Notes under the pieces: model-generated | What the model saw: only the letters and a program-made list of their open reading frames with translations | Told to the model about the DNA's origin: nothing | Databases searched by the model: none | Assembly (NCBI RefSeq): GCF_020523605.1 | Contig: NZ_JAJAQI010000001.1 | Coordinates: 62,001-126,000, forward strand | Reading direction: 5' to 3' | DNA: 64,000 nt | Source of the DNA: Roseicella aerolata | GTDB taxonomy: Bacteria > Pseudomonadota > Alphaproteobacteria > Acetobacterales > Acetobacteraceae | Shown here: positions 35,222 to 43,427 of the stretch, piece by piece | How positions within the stretch are numbered: position 1 is the first letter of the stretch | Layout: every line of letters begins with the position of its first letter | Translations under genes and position numbers: made by a program

Positions 35222-35731
35222 TCACTCCTCCCGTAACTGCGGGTTGTCGAAAACCGGCTCCCGGTAGCGGCGCAGCGCGGCCTCCAGCGCGGCCGCCAGG
35301 TCGCGTTTCTGCTCCTCGCCCAGCAATGTCCCGATCTCCACCTCCCGCTGGCGCTGGCGCAGCACCAGCAGGCTGACCCGGCCCGGCCGTTCCTCCAGCC
35401 GCAGCCGGGCCCAGTAGGGGTCCAGCACCAGCTCCTCCCGCCGGCCGCGGGCATCGGTGCGGCGGATCAGCAGGCGCTCCTCCGTCAGCACCAGGACTTC
35501 CATGGACCGCGCCGCCCAGCGCCGGTGCAGCCCCATCAGGCCGAGCAGCAGCGCCGCTTCCAGCCCGGTGAAGCCCAGCACCGGCCAGGCGCCGAAGACG
35601 GAGAAGCCGAGGCCGACGGCGACCGAGACCAGCAGCACGGCGCCGGCCACCCAGGCCATGCCGCGCCGACTCAGGCTGCGCGCCGGGGTGCAGATGGCCT
35701 CGAACAGGATGCGGTCGGGATGGGCTGACAT
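35222..35731 (-). CDS. DUF2244 membrane protein
   Basis: A 169-residue protein. Two hydrophobic helices at about residues 26-66 (AGAVLLVSVAVGLGFSVFGAWP, then LGFTGLEAALLLGLMGL; landmarks only) are followed by a soluble beta-rich half with PYWARLRLEERPGRVSLLV and EIGTLLGEEQKRDLAAAL. This is the pattern of DUF2244, an integral membrane family of alphaproteobacteria often found beside the endonuclease III gene, as here. No function is established. The start ATG at 35731 is 54 bases from the nth start on the other strand, so the two genes share a short divergent control region. Confidence 0.85.
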   Translation of the reverse strand: MSAHPDRILFEAICTPARSLSRRGMAWVAGAVLLVSVAVGLGFSVFGAWPVLGFTGLEAALLLGLMGLHRRWAARSMEVLVLTEERLLIRRTDARGRREELVLDPYWARLRLEERPGRVSLLVLRQRQREVEIGTLLGEEQKRDLAAALEAALRRYREPVFDNPQLREE

Positions 35732-35785
35732 CAGGCACGTGACATGGGATGGATCGGCCTTCCCGCCAGCGTCGGAGAGAAAGCC

Positions 35786-36502
35786 ATGCCGCGTCAATCG
35801 GCCCGGGAGGCCCCGCCCCTGCACGGTTCGGCGCGCGCCCCGCGCCGGGCGCGGCTGATGTCGCGCGACCAGGCGGCGGCTTTCATCCGGGCCCTGGCCA
35901 CCGCCAACCCGGCGCCGGAGACGGAGCTGCTCTATGGGGATCCCTTCAGCCTGCTGGTGGCCGTGGTGCTCTCCGCCCAGACCACCGATGCGGCGGTGAA
36001 CAAGTGCACCCCCGCCCTGTTCGCCGCGGCGCCGACCCCGGCCGCCATGGCGGCGCTGGGGGCCGAGGGCATCGCCCCGCATATCCGCCGGATCGGGCTG
36101 TGGCAGGCCAAGGCGCGCAACCTGGCGGCGCTGGCGCAGCAACTGGTGGAGCGGCATGGCGGCGAGGTGCCGCGCGACCGCGCGGCGCTGGAGGCGCTGC
36201 CGGGGGTGGGGCGCAAGACCGCCAATGTCGTGCTGAACGTCGCCTTCGGCGAGAGCACCATGGCGGTCGATACCCATATCTTCCGCCTCGGCAACCGCAC
36301 CGGCCTCGCGCCCGGGAAGACCCCGCGGGAGGTGGAGGATGCGCTGGTGAGGCGCTGCCCGCCGGAGCTGCTGCGGGATGCCCATCACTGGCTGATCCTG
36401 CACGGCCGCTATGTCTGCAAGGCGCGGGCGCCGGAATGCTGGCGCTGCGTGACCGCGGCGCATTGCAACTACCGCGACAAGGTGCCCGCCCCGCCGGCAT
36501 GA
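35786..36502 (+). CDS. nth: endonuclease III
   Basis: A 238-residue DNA glycosylase/AP lyase for oxidised pyrimidines in base excision repair. The helix-hairpin-helix LPGVGRKTANVVLN carries the catalytic Lys, and the catalytic Asp is in VDTHIFRLGNR. The 4Fe-4S loop is intact as C-x6-C-x2-C-x5-C in CKARAPECWRCVTAAHC near residue 212. ATG at 35786 follows GGAGAG and removes a 14-residue extension possible from 35744. An unusual basic, Pro-rich N-terminus (residues 1-24) precedes the MSRDQAAAFIRAL family start, so Met25 is a further candidate. Confidence 0.97.
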   Translation: MPRQSAREAPPLHGSARAPRRARLMSRDQAAAFIRALATANPAPETELLYGDPFSLLVAVVLSAQTTDAAVNKCTPALFAAAPTPAAMAALGAEGIAPHIRRIGLWQAKARNLAALAQQLVERHGGEVPRDRAALEALPGVGRKTANVVLNVAFGESTMAVDTHIFRLGNRTGLAPGKTPREVEDALVRRCPPELLRDAHHWLILHGRYVCKARAPECWRCVTAAHCNYRDKVPAPPA

Positions 36503-36696
36503 GGCCTGCGCCGTTGCCGCTGGCGGTCCCGCCGACGCAGGCGTGATAGGAACCCGGTCTGGCCAGCGCGCGTTACGGTTGCACAGCGAATCATTGCCGC
36601 CCGAGGACATCAAGGCCCTCATTCGGGTTCGCTGCTCCGTCGGCACTTCCCGTCCGACGGCCCCCGACGTCTGGTCAGATCAGGAAGGGATTCCGC

Positions 36697-37914
36697 ATGA
36701 CCGATGCCCTGCCGGGCAGCGTTGCCCACGCTTCGGCCCTTTCCCAGCCCGCCCGGCGGTCGCTGTTGCTCTGCCTTTCGCATCTGCGCTGGAATTTCGT
36801 GTTCCAGCGGCCGCAGCACCTGCTGACGCGGGCGGCGCGTGACCATGACGTGATCTTCTTCGAGGAGCCGCTCTTCCAGCCCGGCATCGTCCCGCGGCTG
36901 GACCTGCACCGCGTGCCGGAGGGCGTGACGGTGGCGGTGCCGCTGCTGCCGGAGGGGCTGCAAGGCCCGGCCATCGCCGCCGCCCAGCGCAGCCTGCTGG
37001 ACGGGCTGCTGGAGGCCGAGGCGGGGCGGGAGATGATCGCCTGGTTCTACACGCCGATGGCGCTGGAATTCGCCGCGCATCTGCGGCCCGACCTGACGGT
37101 CTATGACTGCATGGATGAGCTCTCCGCCTTCCGCGGCGCGCCGCCGCGCATGCTGGATCTTGAGCGCGCGCTGCTCGGCCGCGCCGACCTGGTCTTCACC
37201 GGCGGCCGCAGCCTCTATGAGGCGAAGCGCGGCCGGCACCCGCGGGTGCATTGCTTCCCCTCCTCGATCGATGCCGCGCATTTCGCCGCGGCGCGGGTGA
37301 CGCAGCCGGATGCGGCCGACCAGGCGGCGCTGCCGCGCCCGCGCATCGGCTTCTTCGGCGTGGTGGATGAGCGGATGGACCTCGGGCTGGTCGCGGCCCT
37401 GGCGGCGGCGCGGCCGGACTGGACCTTCGCCATGATCGGGCCGGTGGTGAAGATCGATCCGGAGGGCCTGCCGCGCCTGCCCAACATCCACTGGCTGGGC
37501 GGGAAGCGTTACGCCGAGCTGCCGCACTATCTCGCGGGCTGGGATGCCGGCTTCATGCCCTTCGCGCGGAACGAGAGCACGCGCTTCATCAGCCCGACCA
37601 AGACACCGGAATTCCTGGCGGCCGGGCTGCCCGTGGTCTCCACGCCCATCACTGACGTGCTGCGGGACTGGGGTCCGAAGGAGGCCGGCGGGCCGGGGCT
37701 GGTGGAGATCGCGGCCGATCCGGTGGCCTTCGCCGCGGCGCTGCAGGCGGTGCTGGCGCGGCCGCGCGGGCCCTGGCTGAAGCAGGTGGACCGGCGGCTG
37801 GCGCAGCTTTCCTGGGACCGCACCTGGGCGGAGATGAAGGGGCTGATCGCGGCGCGGCGGACGGTGACGCGGTTGCCGGCGCGGGAGGAGGCATCGGCGG
37901 CACGGATCGCGTAA
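36697..37914 (+). CDS. glycosyltransferase family 1/4-like protein
   Basis: A 405-residue GT-B fold enzyme. The N-terminal half opens LLLCLSHLRWNFVFQRPQHLLTRAA, a sequence shared by transferases found beside UDP-galactopyranose mutase genes in alphaproteobacteria. The C-terminal half begins with PRIGFFGVVDERMDL near residue 210 and has SPTKTPEFLAAGLPVVSTP near 300, the sugar-nucleotide binding region. It likely transfers a hexose to an exopolysaccharide or lipid. No sugar mutase or export gene is near. The ATG follows AGGAAGG. A hairpin terminator candidate follows the gene. Confidence 0.87.
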   Translation: MTDALPGSVAHASALSQPARRSLLLCLSHLRWNFVFQRPQHLLTRAARDHDVIFFEEPLFQPGIVPRLDLHRVPEGVTVAVPLLPEGLQGPAIAAAQRSLLDGLLEAEAGREMIAWFYTPMALEFAAHLRPDLTVYDCMDELSAFRGAPPRMLDLERALLGRADLVFTGGRSLYEAKRGRHPRVHCFPSSIDAAHFAAARVTQPDAADQAALPRPRIGFFGVVDERMDLGLVAALAAARPDWTFAMIGPVVKIDPEGLPRLPNIHWLGGKRYAELPHYLAGWDAGFMPFARNESTRFISPTKTPEFLAAGLPVVSTPITDVLRDWGPKEAGGPGLVEIAADPVAFAAALQAVLARPRGPWLKQVDRRLAQLSWDRTWAEMKGLIAARRTVTRLPAREEASAARIA

Positions 37915-37979
37915 CGGGGACGCCGCCTCCCTTGAACTCCGCCGGGGACCGAACCGGGTCCCCATAGGGGTTTCCCGAC

Positions 37980-38010
37980 GCCCGAGGCTGCCGCCAAGGG
38001 AGCCTCGGGC
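37980..38010. terminator. hairpin between convergent glycosyltransferase and methyltransferase-HNH genes
   Basis: GCCCGAGGCT (37980-37989) and AGCCTCGGGC (38001-38010) are perfect 10-bp arms with an 11-base loop, midway between two converging genes. Likely a bidirectional terminator by position. Confidence 0.5.
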
Positions 38011-38100
38011 TCCGCTGACCTGCAGGTTCCAACGGCCCCTCGCGGGCCGGCGGCATTGCCGCCGAGGCAGGAGGGAGGGGCAAGCGCCTCCCTCGCGCCG

Positions 38101-39810
38101 CTACCGCGGCACGCCCGCCCATTCCGGCAGTTGCGTCTCCTGCCGCAGCCGCAGCCGGCGGAAATCGAGCGCGGCGAAGAGCTCCTCCAGCGCCGGTTCG
38201 CGGTCCTGCGGCAGGGGCAGCGTCGTTCGCGCCTCCTCCAGGAAGCGGGTGCGGATGACGGGCCCGGCCTCCAGATAGGCCTCCTCCCACCAGCGGAGGA
38301 TGCGCGGCCGGGCCTCCGTCAGCGCGCCGGCGGCGACGATCCTCTCCCGCTTGCCGTTGCGGTTCACCGCGGGCACCGCCGGCAGCAGGTTCCAGAGATC
38401 GCCGCAGGGCCAGGCGGACCAGGGCAGGCAGTGGTCGATATCGAGCGCGCCGGCGCCGAGGCGGCGGCCGCTCCAGACGCATTCGACCATGCGCCCCTCG
38501 GTGATCCGCCGCTCCGCCAGGGCGCGGACCAGGTTGGTGTCGCGCTCCGGCTCCAGCCAGCGCAGCGCGCGCAGCACCTCATCCGCCGGCACGGGGCGGC
38601 CGGCGCGATCGGCATAGAGCTGCGTCAGCCGCACCCATTCGGCCACCAGCATCGGTTCGATCCAGGCGGCCATGCGCCGCAGCGCGTGCCAGACATGCAG
38701 CGGGACCGCCGTGGTGCCGTAGGACCACAGCAGCCCGGTGCCGAGGGTCAGCGCCTCGCCCGCGCGCTCCGGGCGGCGCGGCGTGGTTGGGAAGACCGGC
38801 GTGTCGTCGGCGAAGGTCAGGTGGGTGGCCGGCATGGTGGCGATCAGCCGCGCCGCATCCGCCAGGGCGCGGTGCAGCGCCGCCGCCAGATCGCCGGCGA
38901 AGCGCGCGCCCGGCCGCAGGTCATGCGGCGCGAGCGGGGCGAGGGCGCGGAAGGCCGGCGTGACGAAGCCCATGCCCTCGCCCGGCCGCTGCGGCAGGCC
39001 GCGCTCCACCAGCGGCTTGAACATCCGGACCCAGTAGAGGGCGATCAGGCCAAGCGGCAGCTCGACATGCCCGCCCGCCTCCCGCGCCGCATTGGGGGAG
39101 GCATCGGCGATGCGGGCGATGCAGCGCAGCAGGGCGAGCTTGTAGGTCGCAGCCTTCTCCTGCCGCAGGATCACGCTGCGCAGCAGGGGCAGCGCGCCCG
39201 CCCCGTCATCCGGCAGATCCAGGATGACGGTCTGCCACCGGACGTCGCGCCGTCCCTGCCGGTCCTCCACCCGCTCCGTCGCCACGCGCAGCGCAAGGCC
39301 GTGGTCGAGGCCGAGCCGCTCCACCTCATGCGCGTCCACCGGCCACATCGGCCGGTCCTCCGGCGCCGGGCCGTGGCGCAGGGTCAGCATCATCCGACCG
39401 CCCGGCTTCAGCAGCGTCGCCAGCTTGCGCATGGCGCGCGGCCGCTCCTCCGGCGGGATGTGCATCCAGACGCCGCTGAGCCAGATGAGGTCGAAGCCGA
39501 GGCCGAGGCGGTGCAGGTTGGCCAGCGCCGGCAGCCGGTCATCCACCCAGCGGATCAGCGGGGAGGGGTGACGCCGTGCCGCCTCCTGCCGCAGCGCCGC
39601 GGCGGGCTCGACCGCCACCACCTCCCAGCCGCGCGCCGCGAACCAGGCGGCATCGCGCCCGCTGCCGGCGCCGACATCGAGCAGGAGCCCGGACCTGGCC
39701 GGCAGGAAGGGAAGGGCGCCGGCATGGACCTCCTCGAAGCCGAAGGCCTCATAGGTCTCGGCGAATTCCCGGAAGCCGCGGTGGTAGGGGGTGACGGTGT
39801 CCCAGGTCAC
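38101..39810 (-). CDS. SAM-dependent methyltransferase fused to HNH endonuclease-like domain
   Basis: A 569-residue protein with two recognisable domains. The N-terminal class I methyltransferase (about 1-190) has motif I LLLDVGAGSGRDAAWFA near residue 41, an acidic strand end VVAVEP, DLIWLSGVWMHI and LKPGGRMMLTLR. A central region (about 195-430) is not recognised; RSVILRQEKAATYKLALLR suggests a helical domain seen in front of some HNH nucleases. The C-terminal part holds CVWSGRRL then DIDHCLPWSAWPCGDLWNL and NRNGKRERI near residues 443-490, the spacing of an HNH ββα-metal site. Restriction, self-protection or RNA/DNA repair are all possible. It is transcribed alone. Confidence 0.8.
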   Translation of the reverse strand: MTWDTVTPYHRGFREFAETYEAFGFEEVHAGALPFLPARSGLLLDVGAGSGRDAAWFAARGWEVVAVEPAAALRQEAARRHPSPLIRWVDDRLPALANLHRLGLGFDLIWLSGVWMHIPPEERPRAMRKLATLLKPGGRMMLTLRHGPAPEDRPMWPVDAHEVERLGLDHGLALRVATERVEDRQGRRDVRWQTVILDLPDDGAGALPLLRSVILRQEKAATYKLALLRCIARIADASPNAAREAGGHVELPLGLIALYWVRMFKPLVERGLPQRPGEGMGFVTPAFRALAPLAPHDLRPGARFAGDLAAALHRALADAARLIATMPATHLTFADDTPVFPTTPRRPERAGEALTLGTGLLWSYGTTAVPLHVWHALRRMAAWIEPMLVAEWVRLTQLYADRAGRPVPADEVLRALRWLEPERDTNLVRALAERRITEGRMVECVWSGRRLGAGALDIDHCLPWSAWPCGDLWNLLPAVPAVNRNGKRERIVAAGALTEARPRILRWWEEAYLEAGPVIRTRFLEEARTTLPLPQDREPALEELFAALDFRRLRLRQETQLPEWAGVPR

Positions 39811-40019
39811 GGCAGGGTCCGGGCGCAGGTCATGGTGTGTCGGGCGGATGCACCCATCCGGGAAAGCGCGCCCGGCCGCGATCTGCCTGATTTCACGCGG
39901 TCGAGATTAGAGCGGCCCGAGGCCGCGCCGGAAGGGCCCGCGCTTGCGCCGCCCGCCTTGCGATGCCCTGATGCGCTGCAAGCAAGCGCCCCGGCAGCGG
40001 GCGCGGAGGAGGAAGCGCC

Positions 40020-40898
40020 ATGAAGATCGGCTTCGTCGGCCTCGGCAATATGGGTGGCCCGATGTGCCGCAACCTGGTGAAGGGCGTGAACCACGAGGTG
40101 GTTGTGCACGACCTGAACCCGGAGGCGGTGCGCGCCTGCACGGAGCAGGGCGCGACCGCCGCGGCGAGCCTCGCCGCGCTGGCCGGGACCTGCGACGTCA
40201 TCCTCACCTCCCTGCCGACACCGAGGCATGTGGAAGCGGTGGCGACGGAGATCGCGGCATCGGCCCGGCCGGGCACCGCGTTCTTCGACCTCAGCACCAA
40301 CGCGCCCGCCGTGGTGCGGCGGCTGCACGAGGAACTGGCGCCGCGGGGCATCACGCTGCTGGACGCGCCGGTGACGGGCGGCGTGGCGCGCGCGGTGGAT
40401 GGCAGCATCGTCGTCATGGTGGGCGGCGAGGAGGCGGTGTTCGAGCAGCACCGCGCCATCCTTGCCGCCTTCAGCGGCACGCTGGTGCATGTCGGGCCGG
40501 TCGGCAGCGCCTCGGTCGCCAAGCTGATCAACAACATGCTGGTGCTGTGCAACATCGCGGTCGCGGCCGAGGGCATGATGATCGGCCGCATGGCCGGCAT
40601 CGACCTGACGAAGCTGGTGAACATCATCGAGAACGGCTCGGGCGACAGCGTCGGCTTCCGCGGCCTCGCCGCGCGCGGGCTGAAGGGGGAGTTCAAGGCG
40701 AGCTTCGCGCTCGACCTCGCCTACAAGGATCTGGGCCTGGCGGTGGACCTGGCGACGGAGCATGGGGTGCCCGGCCTGATGGCGCCGCAGGCGCTGGCAC
40801 TGATGCGCATGGGCCGCGCGCTGGGCCATGGCGGGCTCGACAGCACCGCGATGCTCAAGGTGTACGAGGTGCTGATGGGCAAGGAGGTGCGGCTGTAG
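40020..40898 (+). CDS. beta-hydroxyacid dehydrogenase (3-hydroxyisobutyrate dehydrogenase family)
   Basis: A 292-residue NAD(P)-dependent enzyme. The N-terminal Rossmann motif is IGFVGLGNMGGPMCRNLVKG. The substrate site DAPVTGGVARAVDGSI near residue 118 and the catalytic Lys in SVAKLINNMLVLCN near 170 are standard for the family, which also includes tartronate semialdehyde reductase and 6-phosphogluconate relatives. The exact acid cannot be assigned. ATG at 40020 follows GAGGAGGAAGCGCC. It is transcribed alone; the cupin gene 593 bases downstream is on the same strand but separated by repeat DNA. Confidence 0.92.
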   Translation: MKIGFVGLGNMGGPMCRNLVKGVNHEVVVHDLNPEAVRACTEQGATAAASLAALAGTCDVILTSLPTPRHVEAVATEIAASARPGTAFFDLSTNAPAVVRRLHEELAPRGITLLDAPVTGGVARAVDGSIVVMVGGEEAVFEQHRAILAAFSGTLVHVGPVGSASVAKLINNMLVLCNIAVAAEGMMIGRMAGIDLTKLVNIIENGSGDSVGFRGLAARGLKGEFKASFALDLAYKDLGLAVDLATEHGVPGLMAPQALALMRMGRALGHGGLDSTAMLKVYEVLMGKEVRL

Positions 40899-41491
40899 CA
40901 GGCGGCGCGCGGGGCGGCAGGGCGCGCCTGCCGCCCCGGGCTGCGGGCACTGTGCATGCCGCCGCCGATGCGCTGCGCCGGGCGGCGCCGCTGGCATCCG
41001 GTTGCGGCGGCCGGGCTGTCCGCCGCAGGTATGGCGTTGCCACAGGTTTTGCGGTGCAAACCGCCCGGCGATGGAGGGGCCGTTGACTGGGCCACCATCA
41101 ACGGCCGTTGGTGGAGGTCCTCCTGAAGCCGATATTGGCGGCCGAGGTTTGCTCCGGCTGCTGCAGCGGATGGTATTCATACCAACCCGCATAGATGCTG
41201 ACGCCTTCATGCGGCCTCGGGCGCTCAGCCGCCTGCGGCGGCTGCAGGTCATGGATTGCAGAGTAGATTTCCGCTCCCCGGCGACGGGGCACCCCGCTGG
41301 TTTTGCTCCGCGAACCTTGCGGGCTGCCCCGTTCCCGCCGGTCCGCGATCTGCTCCAGAAGTGTATCGCCCAGCGCTGCCGTCTCAACCGGGCGGCGCAA
41401 GCGGGCGGGGCGGGCGGAATCCGCTTGCCGCCCGGGCCCTGGGGTGTAGCCTTTCCAGCACGGTGCGCGAGACACCGACGGAGGACGGACC
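40899..41491. repeat. intergenic region with diverged copies of the palindromic repeat
   Basis: No gene is supported. From about 41160 the DNA resembles a worn repeat: CTGCAGCGGATGGTATTCAT contains the 6-bp stem TGGTAT/ATACCA inside GCGG/CCGC-type flanks, in the position of module B. The A-like remnant GATTGCAGAGTAGATTTCCG follows near 41255, and GTCCGCGATCTGCTCCAG lies near 41341. The copies are too diverged to date or orient with certainty. Confidence 0.5.
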
Positions 41492-41914
41492 ATGGACGGC
41501 AATGCGGCGGGCGCCACGCGCCCCGATGTCAAGCTGGTGATCGCGAAGAAGGAGAACACGCCCTTCGTGAAGGGGCGGCGGAAATTCTTCCGCTACCGCG
41601 ATCTCGGCGTCTCCGACGCGACCGGCGGCACCATGCGCGCGCAGGTGATGGAGGCGATCACCGGCATGACTGAGCCGACCGGCTGGCATGTCCACCACTG
41701 CCAGGCGCAGTTCATCTATGTGCTGAAGGGCTGGGTCGAGCTGGAGTTCGAGGACGGCACGCGCACGCGGATGGAGACGGGCGATGCCGGGCTGATCCCG
41801 GGCGAGATGAAGCACAACGAGATCGCCACCTCCGACGATGTGGAGATCCTCGAGCTTTCGATCCCGGGCCCGATGGGCACCACGCCCTGCGACCCGCCGG
41901 CCGCCAGGGGCTGA
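41492..41914 (+). CDS. cupin-domain protein
   Basis: A 140-residue small β-barrel protein. Cupin motif 1 is GWHVHHCQAQFIYVLKGWVE near residues 68-87 (two His plus a Gln in the Glu position), and motif 2 is PGEMKHNEIAT near 106. The N-terminal FVKGRRKFFRYRDLGV is unlike larger cupin enzymes. Such single-domain cupins usually bind a metal and act as sugar or acid isomerases, dioxygenases or sensors; no activity can be named. ATG at 41492 follows GGAGGA. It is followed after 89 bases by a periplasmic binding protein gene on the same strand. Confidence 0.83.
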   Translation: MDGNAAGATRPDVKLVIAKKENTPFVKGRRKFFRYRDLGVSDATGGTMRAQVMEAITGMTEPTGWHVHHCQAQFIYVLKGWVELEFEDGTRTRMETGDAGLIPGEMKHNEIATSDDVEILELSIPGPMGTTPCDPPAARG

Positions 41915-42003
41915 TCGCCGCTTCCACCCGCTGACGGCCCAGGCACCGCGACGGCGGCCGCGGCGCCCGGGCTTGCCCGTGCCGCCGGGGGGAAGCGACC
42001 ATC

Positions 42004-43221
42004 ATGATCCTCGATCGACGCGCGCTGCTGCTCGGCGGCGCGGCTTTCGGCGCGCTGCCGCGCCTCGGCCGGGCGCAGGCCCAGCAGACCATCCGCCTCG
42101 GCATCATCTCGGACATGAGCGGGCCCTTCGCCGACCTCTCCGGCCCGAATTCCGTGCTGGCGGTGCGGCAGGCGGTGCAGGACGCGGCCCCGCTCGGCCT
42201 GAAGGTGGAGGTCGTGGCGGCCGACCACCAGAACAAGCCGGATGTCGCCACCAACATCACCCGGCAGTGGTTCGACCGCGACGGGGTGGATGCGCTGATC
42301 GACGTGCCCGCCTCCTCCGCCGCCCTCGCGGTGAACGGCGTGGTGCGGGAGAAGAACAAGGTCTTCCTCGCATCATCCCCCGGCACGGCGGAACTGACCG
42401 GGGCGCAGTGCAGCCCGAACACGGTGCAGTGGACCTATGACACCTGGATGCTGGCGAATTCCACCGCCCGCGCGATGGTGCGGGAGGGCGGCGACACCTG
42501 GTTCTTCGTGACCGCCGACTATGCCTTCGGCCATTCGATGGAGGTGGAGGGCGGCAAGATCATCGCCGCCGAGGGCGGCAAGGTGCTGGGCAATGCCCGC
42601 TTCCCCTTCCCCGGCACCACGGATTTCTCCGCCTTCCTGCTGCGGGCCCAGGCCAGCCGCGCCAAGGTCGTAGGCCTCGCCTTCGGCGGGGTGGACATGG
42701 CGAATGCGGTGAAGCAGGCGGCCGAGTTCGGCCTGCAGCGGCGCGGGCAGCGGATCGCGGCGCTGATCCTCTTCATCTCCGAGGTGCATTCGATGGGCCT
42801 CGAGACGGCGAAGGGCCTGGTCTGCTCGGAGAGCTTCTACTGGGACCTGAACGATCGCACCCGCGCCCTGACGCAGCGCCTGAAGCAGAATTTCAACGCC
42901 CCGCCGCCCACCATGGTGCAGGCCGGCTGCTACGGCGTGGTGATGCACTACCTGAAGGCGGTGGCCGATATGGGCGTGGCCGCGGCGAAGGCGAACGGCG
43001 CCGCCACGGTCGCGCGCATGAAGGCCATGCCCTGCGACGACGACGCCTTCGGCCCGGGAACCATCCGGGCGGATGGCCGCAAGCTCCACCCGGCCTATCT
43101 GCTGGAGGTGAAGTCGCCGGCCGAGAGCAGGGGGCCGTGGGACTACTACAAGGTCCTGCAGACCGTGCCGGGCGACCAGGCCTTCCGGCCGATGGCGGAA
43201 GGCGGCTGCCCGCTGGTGTAG
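42004..43221 (+). CDS. ABC transporter substrate-binding protein, branched-chain amino acid type
   Basis: A 405-residue periplasmic protein of the leucine-binding (Peripla_BP_6) family. A short signal sequence RRALLLGGAAFGALPRLGRAQAQ is followed by IRLGIISDMSGPFADLSGP, the typical first strand, and by WFVTADYAFGHSMEVEGGKII near residue 168. Ligands range from amino acids to aromatic acids and amides. No permease or ATPase genes accompany it, so it either uses a transporter elsewhere or works in signalling. Its TAG stop is formed by the first bases of a palindromic repeat. It may be cotranscribed with the cupin gene. Confidence 0.9.
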   Translation: MILDRRALLLGGAAFGALPRLGRAQAQQTIRLGIISDMSGPFADLSGPNSVLAVRQAVQDAAPLGLKVEVVAADHQNKPDVATNITRQWFDRDGVDALIDVPASSAALAVNGVVREKNKVFLASSPGTAELTGAQCSPNTVQWTYDTWMLANSTARAMVREGGDTWFFVTADYAFGHSMEVEGGKIIAAEGGKVLGNARFPFPGTTDFSAFLLRAQASRAKVVGLAFGGVDMANAVKQAAEFGLQRRGQRIAALILFISEVHSMGLETAKGLVCSESFYWDLNDRTRALTQRLKQNFNAPPPTMVQAGCYGVVMHYLKAVADMGVAAAKANGAATVARMKAMPCDDDAFGPGTIRADGRKLHPAYLLEVKSPAESRGPWDYYKVLQTVPGDQAFRPMAEGGCPLV

Positions 43222-43290
43222 AGCGGATCGCGGAGGGGCGCGAACGCCCGGTGGCGTGAATCTTCCCGAAAAACAAGGAGCTGCAGCGGA
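43219..43290 (+). repeat. palindromic repeat copy forming the stop codon of the binding-protein gene
   Basis: The sequence begins TAGAGCGGATCGCGGAGG at 43219 and continues through an A-type core to GCGTGAATCT near 43260. A spacer GAAAAACAAGGAGC then precedes a truncated B start CAGCGGATCGC. The spacer is also found in the 14.1-kb array (GAAAACAAGAAGC), so more than the palindromes is conserved. The first three bases are the stop codon. Confidence 0.8.
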
Positions 43291-43390
43291 TCGCCGCGGA
43301 ACGGAAAGGACCGGGGGTGTGAAGCCGCCCCACAAACCATAAGCCGCGGCGGCCTGCCTTCAGGCACGAAGCCAGGCCGCCATGGCGGCA

Positions 43391-43423
43391 GGCCGGCCGG
43401 GCGTGTGGCGCGCCCGGCCGGCC
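43391..43423. terminator. 13-bp-arm hairpin before the convergent sugar-binding protein gene
   Basis: GGCCGGCCGGGCG (43391-43403) and CGCCCGGCCGGCC (43411-43423) are perfect complements around a 7-base loop. It lies 4 bases from the end of the minus-strand gene and between two converging genes, so a terminator is likely. Confidence 0.65.
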
Positions 43424-43427
43424 CGGG

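Noticed and set aside
41002-41673. A 223-codon plus-strand frame over the intergenic region and the cupin gene.
   Set aside because: It lies in repeat-like DNA and then overlaps the cupin gene in another frame; no ribosome site.
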